Shown one piece after another: positions 42,084 through 51,810 of a stretch of 64,000 bases of DNA. This stretch comes from Pseudomonas sp. PA15(2017) (GTDB lineage: Bacteria; Pseudomonadota; Gammaproteobacteria; Pseudomonadales; Pseudomonadaceae), in contig NZ_MSXV01000009.1 in assembly GCF_001945395.1 (NCBI RefSeq), forward strand, positions 28,191-92,190, in the 5' to 3' direction. The notes under the pieces are model-generated. The model had not been told where the DNA came from. It ran no database searches and saw only the letters and a list, made by a program, of their open reading frames with translations. The position numbers were made by a program, and so were the translations under genes. The first letter of the stretch is position 1. Each line of letters opens with the position of its first letter.

Positions 42084-43505
42084 ATGGCCAAGCATTTAGG
42101 CTCGCTCGAGCAGACCATTGCTGAGCTACAGCAGCGCTTTCAGGCGCAACGCGAGGCCTTCATGGCCAACCCCATGCCGTCGGCCGACCAGCGCATCGCC
42201 TGGCTCGACAGCCTAAAGGCTCGCCTGCTCAGCGATCAGGATGCACTGATCCGCTGCATCAGCGACGACTTCGGCAACCGCAGCGCCGATGAAACGCTAC
42301 TCGCCGAGATGCTGCCCGCCGTGCAGGGCATCCGCTATACCCGCAAACGCCTGCGCCGCTGGATGAAACCTTCGCGGCGGCACGTGGGCCTGGCGTTCAT
42401 GCCCGCCTCGGCGCGGGTGATCTATCAGCCGCTGGGCGTGGTCGGCATCATCGTGCCATGGAACTACCCGCTGTTCCTTGCCATCGCCCCGCTGGTCGGC
42501 GCGCTGGCCGCCGGCAACCGGGTGATGCTCAAACTCAGCGAAGCCACGCCGCGGACTTCACAGCGCCTCAAGGAGCTGCTGGCCAGCATCTTCCCCGAGG
42601 ACCAGGTTGGCGTGGTGCTCGGCGAAGCCGAGATCGGCATGGCATTCGCCAAGCTGCCGTTCGATCACCTGCTGTTCACCGGCGCCACCAGCGTCGGCCG
42701 CCATGTGATGCGCGCCGCGGCCGAAAACCTGACGCCGGTGACGCTCGAGCTGGGCGGCAAGTCCCCGGCCATCGTCAGCGCAGAGGCTCCGCTGGAGCAC
42801 GCCGCCGAGCGCATCGCCTTTGGCAAGACCCTCAATGCCGGGCAGACCTGCGTGGCCCCGGACTACGTGCTGGTGCCTCGCCAGCGGATCGTGGCGTTCG
42901 TCGAGGCCTATCGCCGCGCGGTGCAACGCTTCTATCCAAAGATCGAGGGCAATGCGGACTACACCAGCATCATCAACACCCGCCAGCAGCAGCGCTTGCA
43001 GGGTTACCTCGACGACGCTCGCGACAAGGGCGCCGAGGTCATCGCCCTGACTGCCGAGGCCGCGGACCGGCGCATGCCCCAGGCCCTGCTGCTGAACGTC
43101 GACGACAGCATGCGGGTGATGCAGGACGAGATCTTCGGGCCGCTGCTGCCCGTGTTGCCCTACGACCGCCTCGACGATGCCCTGGCCTATATCGCGGCGC
43201 GCCCGCGTCCGCTGGCCCTGTACTACTTCGGCTACGACCGCCGCGAGCAGGAGCATGTGCTGCACCACAGCCACTCCGGCGGGGTTTGCCTCAACGACAC
43301 CCTGCTGCACGTGGCGCAAGACGACATGCCCTTCGGCGGCATCGGTGCCTCGGGCATGGGCCACTATCATGGACACGAAGGTTTCCTCACCTTCAGCAAG
43401 GCCAAGGGCGTACTCGTCAAGCAGCGCCTCAACCTCGCGCGGCTGATCTACCCGCCCTATGGCAAACTCTTGCAGAAGCTGGTCTACAAACTGTTCATCC
43501 GCTGA
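42084..43505 (+). CDS. aldehyde dehydrogenase, coniferyl-aldehyde dehydrogenase type
   Basis: A 473-residue NAD(P)-dependent aldehyde dehydrogenase of the class lacking long N- and C-terminal arms (ALDH3-like, CalB-type). The catalytic Cys lies in NAGQTCVAPDYVLVP, the general base Glu in TLELGGKSPAIV, and the cofactor loop in FTGATSVGRHVMRAA. The C-terminus is hydrophobic and basic (LVKQRLNLARLIYPPYGKLLQKLVYKLF in part), which may bind the membrane. Whether the true substrate is coniferyl aldehyde or a fatty aldehyde cannot be decided here. Confidence 0.9.
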   Translation: MAKHLGSLEQTIAELQQRFQAQREAFMANPMPSADQRIAWLDSLKARLLSDQDALIRCISDDFGNRSADETLLAEMLPAVQGIRYTRKRLRRWMKPSRRHVGLAFMPASARVIYQPLGVVGIIVPWNYPLFLAIAPLVGALAAGNRVMLKLSEATPRTSQRLKELLASIFPEDQVGVVLGEAEIGMAFAKLPFDHLLFTGATSVGRHVMRAAAENLTPVTLELGGKSPAIVSAEAPLEHAAERIAFGKTLNAGQTCVAPDYVLVPRQRIVAFVEAYRRAVQRFYPKIEGNADYTSIINTRQQQRLQGYLDDARDKGAEVIALTAEAADRRMPQALLLNVDDSMRVMQDEIFGPLLPVLPYDRLDDALAYIAARPRPLALYYFGYDRREQEHVLHHSHSGGVCLNDTLLHVAQDDMPFGGIGASGMGHYHGHEGFLTFSKAKGVLVKQRLNLARLIYPPYGKLLQKLVYKLFIR

Positions 43506-43597
43506 GCGGTAGCGCGATTAACGCCCACATCCGGCGCCATCAAAAGGCCGCCGACTTGGCCCGCCCCGGCGTGCTGCGCTACCATCCGACTCCCTAA

Positions 43598-44101
<504 letters not shown>

Positions 44102-44113
44102 TCAGCAACACTG

Positions 44114-44147
44114 GCACGCCCGCTCGCCATATGGCGAGCGGGCGTGC
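44114..44147. terminator. 34-bp perfect palindrome after coaD
   Basis: GCACGCCCGCTCGCCAT and its exact complement meet at 44130/44131 with no spacer, centred on an NdeI-like CATATG. It begins 13 bp after the coaD stop. It has no T-tract and probably terminates or protects the coaD mRNA. Confidence 0.6.
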
Positions 44148-44180
44148 GCTGGCGGCCACAATACGGCACAATCGCGGCTA

Positions 44181-44321
44181 GCAGGCAGTTGAAAAACGTC
44201 ATCGAGGCAGTCAGCGCAAGGCAAAAATAGGCGAAAAAGCGCAGTGTACGAAGAGTACATGAGCATTTGAGCCTGTTTTTAATGCCGCGATGGCAACGTG
44301 GATAGTTTTTCAACAGTCTGC
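44181..44321. repeat. MITE-like dispersed repeat, copy 4 (141 bp, different ends)
   Basis: Terminal inverted repeats GCAGGCAGTTGAAAAAC (44181-44197) and the complement of GCAGACTGTTGAAAAAC (44305-44321) match at 15 of 17 positions. The interior GCAAGGCAAAAATAGGCGAA, TACATGAGCATTTGAGCCTG and TTTTTAATGCCG corresponds to the core of copies 1 and 2, but the ends are of another type. It lies between coaD and the ferredoxin gene. Confidence 0.75.
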
Positions 44322-44331
44322 TTCCGTTTGA

Positions 44332-44622
<291 letters not shown>

Positions 44623-44624
44623 GA

Positions 44625-46319
44625 GTGCGCCGCTCCCTTCGCGGCCTCAATTCCCTGCGCGCCCTGTCCGGCGCGCTGCTCCTGCTGCTCAGCCTCGGCC
44701 TGCAAGCCGCCGAGCGCCCCGGCAGCAGCGCCATCGCCACCGCCCACCCCGCGGCCACGGTCGCCGGCAAGGAAACCCTGGCGCTGGGCGGTAATGCCTT
44801 CGATGCGGCAGTGGCCATCAGCGCGGCCCTGGCGGTGGTCGAACCCTACGGTTCAGGGCTGGGCGGCGGCGGTTTCTTCCTGCTGCGCAGCGCCGATGCT
44901 CGCTACGATTTTCTCGATGCCCGCGAGCGTGCCCCAGGGGCCGCCCATGCCGATCTGTACCGCCATGATGGCCAGGTGCAGTCGGCGCTGTCGCGCGATG
45001 GTGCACTGGCCGCCGCCATTCCAGGCCTGCCCGCCGCACTGGTGGAACTGGCCGAACAACGCGGCAAACTAACGTTGCGCGACAGCCTGGCGCCGGCCAT
45101 TCGCCTGGCCCGGGAAGGTTTCCCGGTCGATCGCGTGTACCGCGATCGCGTCACCATGCGCCTGGCGGCGATGCGCGACGATGCGGAAACTGCGCGACTG
45201 TTCCTGAGCGACGGCAAGATTCCCGATGAAGGCGCGCTACTGCGCCAGCCGGAGTTGGCCGATACCCTGCTGAAGCTGGCCCATCATGGTCGAGACGGTT
45301 TCTATGCCGGCCCGGTGGCCGAGCGCCTGGTGACCGGCGTGCAGGCCGCAGGCGGTATCTGGACCCTGCAGGATCTGGCCGACTACCGCACCGTGAATCG
45401 CCAGCCGATTCGCGTACCGCTGGCCGAAGGCCGCGAGCTGATCAGCGCCCCACCACCCTCGGCCGGCGGCGTAGCCCTGGCCCAGAGCCTGCTGATGCTG
45501 CAGCACCTGCCCTGGCGGGCGGCCGACCCGGTGCAGCGCACCCACCTGGTAGTGGAAACCCTGCGCCGTGTCTATCGCGACCGTGGCCAACTGGGTGACC
45601 CGGACTTCGTCGACAACCCCGCCGCCGCCCTGCTCAACCCGGCCTATCTGAAAAACCTCAGCGACGGCATCGATCCGCAGCACGCCACCCCGAGCAGCCA
45701 GCTGCCACCAGCCGGGCCCTGGACGGAAGGCGATCACACCACCCACTTCACCGTCCTGGACGCCGACGGCAACGCGGTGAGCGCCACCCTGTCGATCAAC
45801 CTGCCGTTCGGCGCCGCTTTCACGGTGCCCGGCACCGGCGTGCTGCTCAACGACGAAATGGACGACTTCGCCGCCGACCCGAGTGGCGCCAACGCCTATG
45901 GCCTCGCCGGCAGCCAGGCCAACGCCATCGCCGCCGGCAAACGCCCACTGTCGAGCATGAGCCCGACGTTCATCGACAGCCCGAGCGAATTCACCAGCTT
46001 CGGCACACCGGGCGGCAGCCGCATCCCCAGCATGGTGCTGCTGTCGATCCTGCAGTACCTGGACGATCAGCCCATCGCCAGCTGGCCAGCCGTGCCGCGC
46101 TATCACCACCAGTACCTGCCGGACGTCATCGAGCACGAGCCGCAGGCCTTCAGCGCCGCCCAGGCCGCCGAGCTGCAAGCCCGTGGTTATCAGCTCAAGG
46201 ATGTGGGGCGCGAATACGGCAACGGGCAGGTGCTGCGCTGGAACAAGACCAGTGGCCAGGTCGAGGCAGCCAGCGACCCACGCGGAGTCGGCAACAGCGC
46301 GGTACAGCTCACGCGTTAA
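44625..46319 (+). CDS. ggt: gamma-glutamyltransferase, periplasmic
   Basis: A 564-residue Ntn-hydrolase that cleaves glutathione and transfers its gamma-glutamyl group. The signal peptide (RALSGALLLLLSLGLQA) suggests export. The self-cleavage site and nucleophile Thr lie in EGDHTTHFTVLDADGNAV (first Thr of THF), with the Gly-rich PLSSMSPTF and the SxGxxGGxRIP-type FGTPGGSRIPSM block in the small subunit. The start GTG 44625 lies 2 bp after the ferredoxin stop; earlier in-frame codons would run into that gene. A strong terminator follows. Confidence 0.93.
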   Translation: MRRSLRGLNSLRALSGALLLLLSLGLQAAERPGSSAIATAHPAATVAGKETLALGGNAFDAAVAISAALAVVEPYGSGLGGGGFFLLRSADARYDFLDARERAPGAAHADLYRHDGQVQSALSRDGALAAAIPGLPAALVELAEQRGKLTLRDSLAPAIRLAREGFPVDRVYRDRVTMRLAAMRDDAETARLFLSDGKIPDEGALLRQPELADTLLKLAHHGRDGFYAGPVAERLVTGVQAAGGIWTLQDLADYRTVNRQPIRVPLAEGRELISAPPPSAGGVALAQSLLMLQHLPWRAADPVQRTHLVVETLRRVYRDRGQLGDPDFVDNPAAALLNPAYLKNLSDGIDPQHATPSSQLPPAGPWTEGDHTTHFTVLDADGNAVSATLSINLPFGAAFTVPGTGVLLNDEMDDFAADPSGANAYGLAGSQANAIAAGKRPLSSMSPTFIDSPSEFTSFGTPGGSRIPSMVLLSILQYLDDQPIASWPAVPRYHHQYLPDVIEHEPQAFSAAQAAELQARGYQLKDVGREYGNGQVLRWNKTSGQVEAASDPRGVGNSAVQLTR

Positions 46320-46334
46320 AACTGGCAGGCAATA

Positions 46335-46359
46335 AAAAGCCCCTCGACGAGGGGCTTTT
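46335..46359. terminator. intrinsic terminator of ggt
   Basis: AAAAGCCCCTC and GAGGGGCTTTT (11 bp perfect) enclose a 3-base loop; T-runs occur on both strands. It lies 15 bp after ggt and also precedes the end of the convergent gene at 46379. Confidence 0.9.
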
Positions 46360-46378
46360 CAATGGGCGAAATCCGCAT

Positions 46379-46720
46379 TCACTGGCGCTGGTTGTAACCG
46401 TCACCGGTGCAGCCCAGGCAGCGTACGAAAGCCGCCTTGCCCGGCTCGACCACCAGGGCACGACCGGTAGCGCCGATGCCGCCGCCCATGGCCGAGAACG
46501 GCAGGGCGACGACGAAAGCTGCTGCGCCGATGACGGTGGCGCCGATCAGCAGCGGGCGGGCGATCAGCAGGTCACCGATCATGGCGAAACCATCCGGGGC
46601 CTGAACGGTGTAGAGCGGGTCACCGCTGGCGTTCTGCTGCACTTCTTGCGCATTGGCGGTCAGCGCCAGCGAGGCAGCAGTCAGCGCCAGAACAGCAGCG
46701 CAAGAGCGAAACAGTTTCAT
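46379..46720 (-). CDS. small exported protein of unknown function
   Basis: A 113-residue protein with a signal peptide ([20 protein letters not shown], cleaved near ANA) and one further hydrophobic segment at about residues 62-85 ([19 protein letters not shown]) followed by a Gly-rich stretch ([14 protein letters not shown]). The C-terminus has a CLGC pair ([11 protein letters not shown]) that could bind metal or form a disulfide. Homologues in pseudomonads are sometimes labelled multidrug transporter without evidence. I start at ATG 46720; the frame extends to 46741. Confidence 0.75.
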   Translation of the reverse strand: MKLFRSCAAVLALTAASLALTANAQEVQQNASGDPLYTVQAPDGFAMIGDLLIARPLLIGATVIGAAAFVVALPFSAMGGGIGATGRALVVEPGKAAFVRCLGCTGDGYNQRQ

Positions 46721-46837
46721 GGGGCGATCCTTCAGAGGCATACGGGACGATGCCGGTAACTATAACAGCGCGCCGGCAATTGTCGCGTGATGGCCGTCAA
46801 TCGCTGAACACGTGGTCACGTTATCGGACGAAGCGAC

Positions 46838-47650
46838 TCAGCGTTGGCATTTCGGGCAGTAAACGCTGGCCCGCTGGCCCAGCTTCACCTCACGCAGGGT
46901 ATTGCCGCACACCTTGCAGAACTCACCGCCGCGACCATAGGCGAACAGCTCCTGCTGGAAATAGCCGGGCTGACCATCGCCGCCGATGAAGTCGCGCAGT
47001 GTAGTGCCGCCACGCTCGATAGCGTGGGCCAGCACACGCTTGATCTCCTGAGCCAGGCGCACGTAACGCGCCCGCGACACCGTACCGGCGGCGCGGCGCG
47101 GGTCGATGCCGGCGGCGAACAGCGCCTCGGTGGCGTAGATGTTGCCAACGCCGACCACCACCGCGTTGTCCATGATGAACGGTTTGACCGCCACCGCCTT
47201 ACCGCGCGACAGCTGAAACAGGCGCTCGCCATCGAACAGCTCGGTCAGCGGCTCAGGGCCGAGGCGCACCAGCAGCTCATGCTCCAGCGGCAACTCGCTC
47301 CATAACAGCGCGCCAAAGCGACGCGGGTCGGTGTAGCGCAGCGCCAGACCGGACTCCAGCTCGATATCGACATGCTCGTGCTTGGCTGCCGGCAGCCCCG
47401 CTTCGACCAGGCGCAGATTACCGGACATGCCCAGATGGCTGATCAGCGTGCCGACTTCGGCCTTGATCAACAGGTACTTGGCGCGCCGCTCCACGGCTTC
47501 GATACGCTGCCCGGACAACCGCACGTCGAGGTCTTCAGGGATCGGCCAGCGCAGGCGGCGTTCACGAACGATAACCCGGCTGACACGCTGGCCGATCAGG
47601 TGAGGCGCGATCCCCCGGCGGGTGGTTTCGACTTCTGGCAATTCAGGCAT
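46838..47650 (-). CDS. mutM: formamidopyrimidine-DNA glycosylase
   Basis: A 270-residue bifunctional DNA glycosylase/AP lyase that removes 8-oxoguanine. Pro2-Glu3 of the active site are in [13 protein letters not shown], the conserved Lys in AKYLLIKAE near residue 60, and the C-terminal zinc finger has four Cys ([11 protein letters not shown] and VYCPKCQR). The helix-two-turn-helix [13 protein letters not shown] is present. All catalytic residues are intact. It starts 32 bp downstream of the HDOD gene and may be co-transcribed. Confidence 0.97.
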   Translation of the reverse strand: MPELPEVETTRRGIAPHLIGQRVSRVIVRERRLRWPIPEDLDVRLSGQRIEAVERRAKYLLIKAEVGTLISHLGMSGNLRLVEAGLPAAKHEHVDIELESGLALRYTDPRRFGALLWSELPLEHELLVRLGPEPLTELFDGERLFQLSRGKAVAVKPFIMDNAVVVGVGNIYATEALFAAGIDPRRAAGTVSRARYVRLAQEIKRVLAHAIERGGTTLRDFIGGDGQPGYFQQELFAYGRGGEFCKVCGNTLREVKLGQRASVYCPKCQR

Positions 47651-47682
47651 GGCGGACTCGAAGCGGATTCAGGAAGGGGGCC

Positions 47683-48549
47683 TCAGGCGGCGCCCAGGTC
47701 GCGGATGCTCTCGCGCAGGCTCTCGAAGTCGTATTCGGAAAGCCCCACGTAGTCGAGGATCAGCGGCTCGATGGCGCTCCACTCATGGTCTTCGCTCTGG
47801 TTACCCAGCACCTGGTAACTGCGGCAGATATGCTCGGCCATCTTGAGGATCGCCAGCAGGTTCTTGAGCTGAGCGTCGTTGGCGTTTTCCTCGGCGAAGA
47901 TGGCTCGCACATTATGGTGGTTGGCGATGGCCTGGCACAGGTGCAGCGGCAGGTTCCACGACTTGGCGGTGTAGTAGCCGACCACCGCATGGTTGGTGTT
48001 GAGCAGGCGGTTCTCGGTGTCGACGATACGCCGCTCGGCATTGGCGCTGGCGTAGGATTCCTCGAGCACGGTCATGTAGTCGGGGAAGCGCTTGAGCATC
48101 AGCGGAATGCCGCAATTGTGGAACAGGCCCAGGGTGTAGGCCTCGTCAACGGACTCGTAACCGATGCGCTTGGCCAGGGTCAGGCTGGTCATGGCCACGT
48201 CCTGGGCGGTATCCCAGAAGCGGTTGAGGGTGACGATGGTCTCGTCACTCATTTCGCCACGGATCGACAGGGCGTTGACCATGTTGATGACCGAGCGACT
48301 GCCCAGCAGGTTGACCGCACGCTGAATGGAACCGATGCGGTTGGCCAGGCCGAAATACGGCGAATTGACGATCTTCAGCAAAGCGCCGGACAGCCCCGGG
48401 TCCTGGCTGATCAGGCGCGCGATGGCCTTCAGGTCCGGGTTGGGCATGTACTGCTCGAACTGCAGATCGACCATGATCTGCGGTTGCGGCGGCACGCTGA
48501 TGCCTTGCAGAAACGTCTGTATCTGCTCGGCCGAAAGTTCTTTGTCCAT
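47683..48549 (-). CDS. HDOD-domain signalling protein
   Basis: A 288-residue protein filled by one HDOD domain (about 20-220), the catalytically dead HD relative. It has LLKIVNSPYFGLANRIGSIQRAVNLLG and LFHNCGIPLM where HD phosphohydrolases carry their metal-binding His-Asp; metal ligands are largely absent. HDOD proteins influence motility, biofilm and c-di-GMP outputs in pseudomonads and xanthomonads, by unknown mechanisms. Upstream of mutM on the same strand and divergent from pfpI. Confidence 0.88.
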   Translation of the reverse strand: MDKELSAEQIQTFLQGISVPPQPQIMVDLQFEQYMPNPDLKAIARLISQDPGLSGALLKIVNSPYFGLANRIGSIQRAVNLLGSRSVINMVNALSIRGEMSDETIVTLNRFWDTAQDVAMTSLTLAKRIGYESVDEAYTLGLFHNCGIPLMLKRFPDYMTVLEESYASANAERRIVDTENRLLNTNHAVVGYYTAKSWNLPLHLCQAIANHHNVRAIFAEENANDAQLKNLLAILKMAEHICRSYQVLGNQSEDHEWSAIEPLILDYVGLSEYDFESLRESIRDLGAA

Positions 48550-48715
48550 GGAGGCGCAAGGTAAGAAGGTGATGGAGCGCGCAGTCTACCCTGAGCGTGA
48601 AGACTTTTGAGCCGCCGGTTACAGAACAAATCTGCAGGTCGTCGCCTGGCCTGAACTTAGCGGCTCGCAGCACCCCGAATATTGCTCACTCAGCCTATTC
48701 AGAAAGGTGTTTACG

Positions 48716-49255
48716 ATGAGCAAGTCCCTTGCAGGCAAGCGTGTCGCTCTATTGGTTACCGACGGTTTCGAGCAGGTCGAACTGACCGGCCCCAAAAAGG
48801 CGCTCGAAGAACTCGGTGCCACCGCTGAGATCCTTTCCAGCAAATCCGGCAAGGTCACCGGCTGGAATCACACCACGCCAGCCGACGCCTTCACCGTCGA
48901 CAAAACCTTCGATACGGCGAAGATCGACGATTACCACGCCATCGTGCTGCCCGGCGGCGTGGTCAACGCCGACACCATCCGCCTCGACGAGATGGCCGTG
49001 GAGTTGGTGAAGGATGCCGCCAAGGCCAACAAACCGATCGCCGTGATCTGCCACGGGGCCTGGATTCTCGCCACCGCAGACCTGCTCAAGGGCAAGACCC
49101 TGACCAGCTACCCCTCGCTGACCGACGACCTGAAGAACGCCGGTGCCACCTGGGTGGACAAGGAAGTGGTGGTCGACGGCCAGCTGATCAGCAGCCGGAC
49201 ACCAGACGATCTGCCAGCTTTCAACGAAAAGTTGATCGCCGCGCTCGCCGTCTGA
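48716..49255 (+). CDS. pfpI: DJ-1/PfpI family protein
   Basis: A 179-residue member of the type-1 glutamine-amidotransferase-like DJ-1/PfpI group. The nucleophile Cys is in AVICHGAWIL (near residue 108), with the family motifs LVTDGFEQVEL and VLPGGVVNADTIR. Such proteins were called proteases but act as glyoxalase- or chaperone-like stress enzymes; which applies here is open. I start at ATG 48716 (MSKSLAGKRVAL) with AAAGG upstream; the ATG nine bases earlier is in frame. Confidence 0.92.
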   Translation: MSKSLAGKRVALLVTDGFEQVELTGPKKALEELGATAEILSSKSGKVTGWNHTTPADAFTVDKTFDTAKIDDYHAIVLPGGVVNADTIRLDEMAVELVKDAAKANKPIAVICHGAWILATADLLKGKTLTSYPSLTDDLKNAGATWVDKEVVVDGQLISSRTPDDLPAFNEKLIAALAV

Positions 49256-49358
49256 GCCAGCCGCCACGGACCAAGGATGGGCGTCCACGGCATGCAACGC
49301 GGCAAGCAGCTACCGGGCTCCTCGTTTAGAATGCGCATTTTTTGCGACGGAGCCCATC

Positions 49359-50555
49359 ATGTCCCTGCCCAGCCTGCGCCTGAAAGCCAACGCCGACCGA
49401 CGCCTGCGCGCCGGCCACCTGTGGGTCTACAGCAACGAGATCGACGTCGCCGTCACCCCGCTCAACGCTTTCCAAGCCGGTGACCAGGCCATCCTCGAAG
49501 CTGCCGGTGGCAAGCCCTTGGGCATCGTTGCCCTGAGCCCCAACAATCTGATCTGCGCCCGCCTGCTGTCGCGTGACGTCAAACACGTGTTGGACAAGTC
49601 GCTGCTGGTGCACCGCCTCAACGTGGCCCTGAGCCTGCGCGAACGGCTGTTCGACCAGCCCTGCTACCGCCTGGTGTACGGCGACTCCGACCTGCTGCCT
49701 GGCCTGGTGGTCGACCGTTTCTTCGACATCCTCGTGGTGCAATTGGCCTCGGCGACCATGGAACGCCACAAGGACGACGTGCTGGCTGCGCTGATCCAGG
49801 TGCTCAAGCCCAGCGGCATCCTGCTCAAGAACGACTCCGCCGCCCGCGATGCCGAAGGCCTCGAGCGCTACGTCGACACCGCCTTTGGCGTGGTGCCGGA
49901 GTGGGTCGCCCTGGAGGAGAACGGCGTGAAGTTCGAAGCACCGGTGATCGAAGGCCAGAAGACCGGCTGGTTCTATGACCACCGTATGAACCGCGCGCGC
50001 CTGGCGCCCTACGTCAAGGGCAAGCGCGTGCTCGACCTGTTCAGCTACATCGGCGGTTGGGGTGTGCAGGCCGCCGCGTTCGGTGCCAGCGAAGTGTTCT
50101 GTGTGGACGCCTCGGCGTTCGCCCTCGACGGCGTGGAACGCAACGCCACGCTCAATGGTTTCGCCGAGAAGGTCACCTGCGTGGAAGGCGACGTGTTTGC
50201 CGCCCTGCGTGAGCTGAAGGCAGCCGAAGAGCGTTTCGACGTGGTGATCGCCGATCCACCCGCCTTCATCAAGCGCAAGAAGGACATCAAGAACGGCGAA
50301 GCAGCCTATCGTCGCCTCAACGAAACCGCCATGCGCCTGCTCAACAAGGACGGCATCCTGGTCAGCGCTAGCTGCTCCATGCACCTGGACGAAGACAATC
50401 TGCAGAACATCCTGCTGACCAGCGCCCGCCATCTGGATCGCAACATCCAGCTGCTCGAACGCGGCGCCCAGGGCCCGGACCACCCGGTGCACCCGGCCAT
50501 CGGCGAAACCCGCTACATCAAGAGCCTGACCTGCCGCCTGCTGCCCAATAGCTGA
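49359..50555 (+). CDS. rlmI: 23S rRNA m5C methyltransferase, RlmI family
   Basis: A 398-residue SAM-dependent methyltransferase. The PUA domain (about 1-80) has LKANADRRLRAGHLWVYSNE, then an EEHD-like domain, and the Rossmann methyltransferase domain (about 200-395) has KGKRVLDLFSYIGGWGVQAA, the catalytic DPPAFIKRKKD and SCSMHLDED with the conserved Cys. It modifies C1962 of 23S rRNA in E. coli. It is followed by a 520-bp stretch without convincing genes. Confidence 0.9.
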   Translation: MSLPSLRLKANADRRLRAGHLWVYSNEIDVAVTPLNAFQAGDQAILEAAGGKPLGIVALSPNNLICARLLSRDVKHVLDKSLLVHRLNVALSLRERLFDQPCYRLVYGDSDLLPGLVVDRFFDILVVQLASATMERHKDDVLAALIQVLKPSGILLKNDSAARDAEGLERYVDTAFGVVPEWVALEENGVKFEAPVIEGQKTGWFYDHRMNRARLAPYVKGKRVLDLFSYIGGWGVQAAAFGASEVFCVDASAFALDGVERNATLNGFAEKVTCVEGDVFAALRELKAAEERFDVVIADPPAFIKRKKDIKNGEAAYRRLNETAMRLLNKDGILVSASCSMHLDEDNLQNILLTSARHLDRNIQLLERGAQGPDHPVHPAIGETRYIKSLTCRLLPNS

Positions 50556-51077
50556 CGGCACGGCCTGCCCGTTCGGCGACTAGCATCTCGACAAGCACCA
50601 CGGATCTCGGGCCCTGGCGAACCCAGGCCCGCTACCGTGGTCTCTGCTGGGCATGACTGAGATGCTCGAGGTGTCGTTGCACGCGTTATTGGCGTCACAG
50701 ATAGCCCGCAAGCAGGGGCCGGATCTTCAGCCGACCAGCGCTCTGTCGATGATCGCTTGCTCTTCTTCAACCAGCCGTCGGCTCATCGTCACGGCGCTCG
50801 CTGCGCCCGTTATCACGGCGCCCCCCTGAGCTGGGCCGGTCGACGCCGATCAGCAGCGCTGATACGCAGCTAGGGTTAGCAGGGAGAGGTACTCCCGATC
50901 GGCGCGGCAGCATTGCAGTGGATGCGCCAACGGCGATTGCCTCGTGCCGATACGCCACGGCGTCACACCCGTGATAGCTGTCGCCAGGGCAGCACAGGGG
51001 CATTACCCTAAACCACATCCTGCATGGCCCGGCTATCGACGTTAGACAGCCGGTCAATAAGAGAGAGAAGAGCCCAG
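50556..51077. other. gene-free 522-bp stretch between rlmI and the kinase gene
   Basis: I find no convincing coding region. Reading frames on the minus strand (50513-50770 and 50767-51141) overlap rlmI or the kinase start and show no protein-like pattern. It holds minor dyads: an imperfect GGGCCCTGG/CCAGGCCC hairpin near 50609, ATCAGC-AGC-GCTGAT near 50851, and GGGAG-AGGTA-CTCCC near 50882. It marks the left border of the signalling island that separates rlmI from ilvD. Confidence 0.5.
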
Positions 51078-51800
51078 GTGACTGACACGAAGACGCTCTC
51101 CCAACATGGCAACCGGACGCAAACCCAGCAGAACGAGGCAACCGAAGACGCCCGCCACCGCAGACACCGGGCCAAGCTCTACGCCGCCATTCGGGACAAG
51201 GAACGCAAGCGCATCGCCCGTGAACTGCATGATGAATTGGGCCAACAGCTGACGGCCCTGCAACAGGGCCTGGGGGTACTGGGCATCCGCCTCAAGCGCG
51301 ACCGCCCGGACCTGGACGACGAAATCCAACGCCTGATCGGCATCACCCACAGCGCCATCGAGGCGATTCGTGACGTGCAGTTCGGCGGTCCCATCGGGCG
51401 CCTGCAACACGGCCTGGAAAACAGCCTGAAGCACCTTGTCGACGACTTCAAACGCCTCTCCGGCATCGACTGCCGCTGCAGCCTGCCGCCCGCCCTAGAC
51501 CTCAATACCGACCAGGCCTCGCACCTGTGCCGCATCGTGCAGGAATCGCTCACCAACATCCTGCGTCATGCCCAGGCCAGCCGCGCGGCGGTCAGCCTCG
51601 AGCAACGCGACAACGACTATGTACTGGAGATCTCCGACGACGGTCGCGGCTTCACCCTCAGCGACACCCTCCCCGATTCCACCGGACTATCCGGCATGCG
51701 CGAGCGCGGCAAGCGCCTCGGCGGGCCGGTGATCATTTTCAGTCATCCCGGCCAGGGCACCATCGTCCAGGCGATATTCCCCGCGGCTCACCGTGTTTAA
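51078..51800 (+). CDS. cytoplasmic sensor histidine kinase, NarX/HisKA_3 type without sensor domain
   Basis: A 240-residue kinase core. The HisKA_3 dimerisation helix carries His51 in IARELHDELGQQLTAL, and the ATPase domain has EISDDGRGF and SGMRERGKRLGG, with a complete N-box region (SLTNILRHAQA). No membrane segment, PAS, GAF or HAMP is present, so the input must come from a partner or the short N-terminal Gln-rich tail. The start GTG 51078 is my choice; an ATG in frame at 51024 is possible. A LuxR-type regulator follows 10 bp on. Confidence 0.85.
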   Translation: MTDTKTLSQHGNRTQTQQNEATEDARHRRHRAKLYAAIRDKERKRIARELHDELGQQLTALQQGLGVLGIRLKRDRPDLDDEIQRLIGITHSAIEAIRDVQFGGPIGRLQHGLENSLKHLVDDFKRLSGIDCRCSLPPALDLNTDQASHLCRIVQESLTNILRHAQASRAAVSLEQRDNDYVLEISDDGRGFTLSDTLPDSTGLSGMRERGKRLGGPVIIFSHPGQGTIVQAIFPAAHRV

Positions 51801-51810
51801 GGATTCACCG

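Noticed and set aside
42458..43597. 379-codon plus-strand frame inside the aldehyde dehydrogenase
   Set aside because: It is the +2 frame of the dehydrogenase, Arg/Ala/Gly-rich, with no family pattern.
50767..51141. 124-codon minus-strand frame in the rlmI-kinase gap
   Set aside because: It overlaps the kinase start, has irregular composition and no good start signal.
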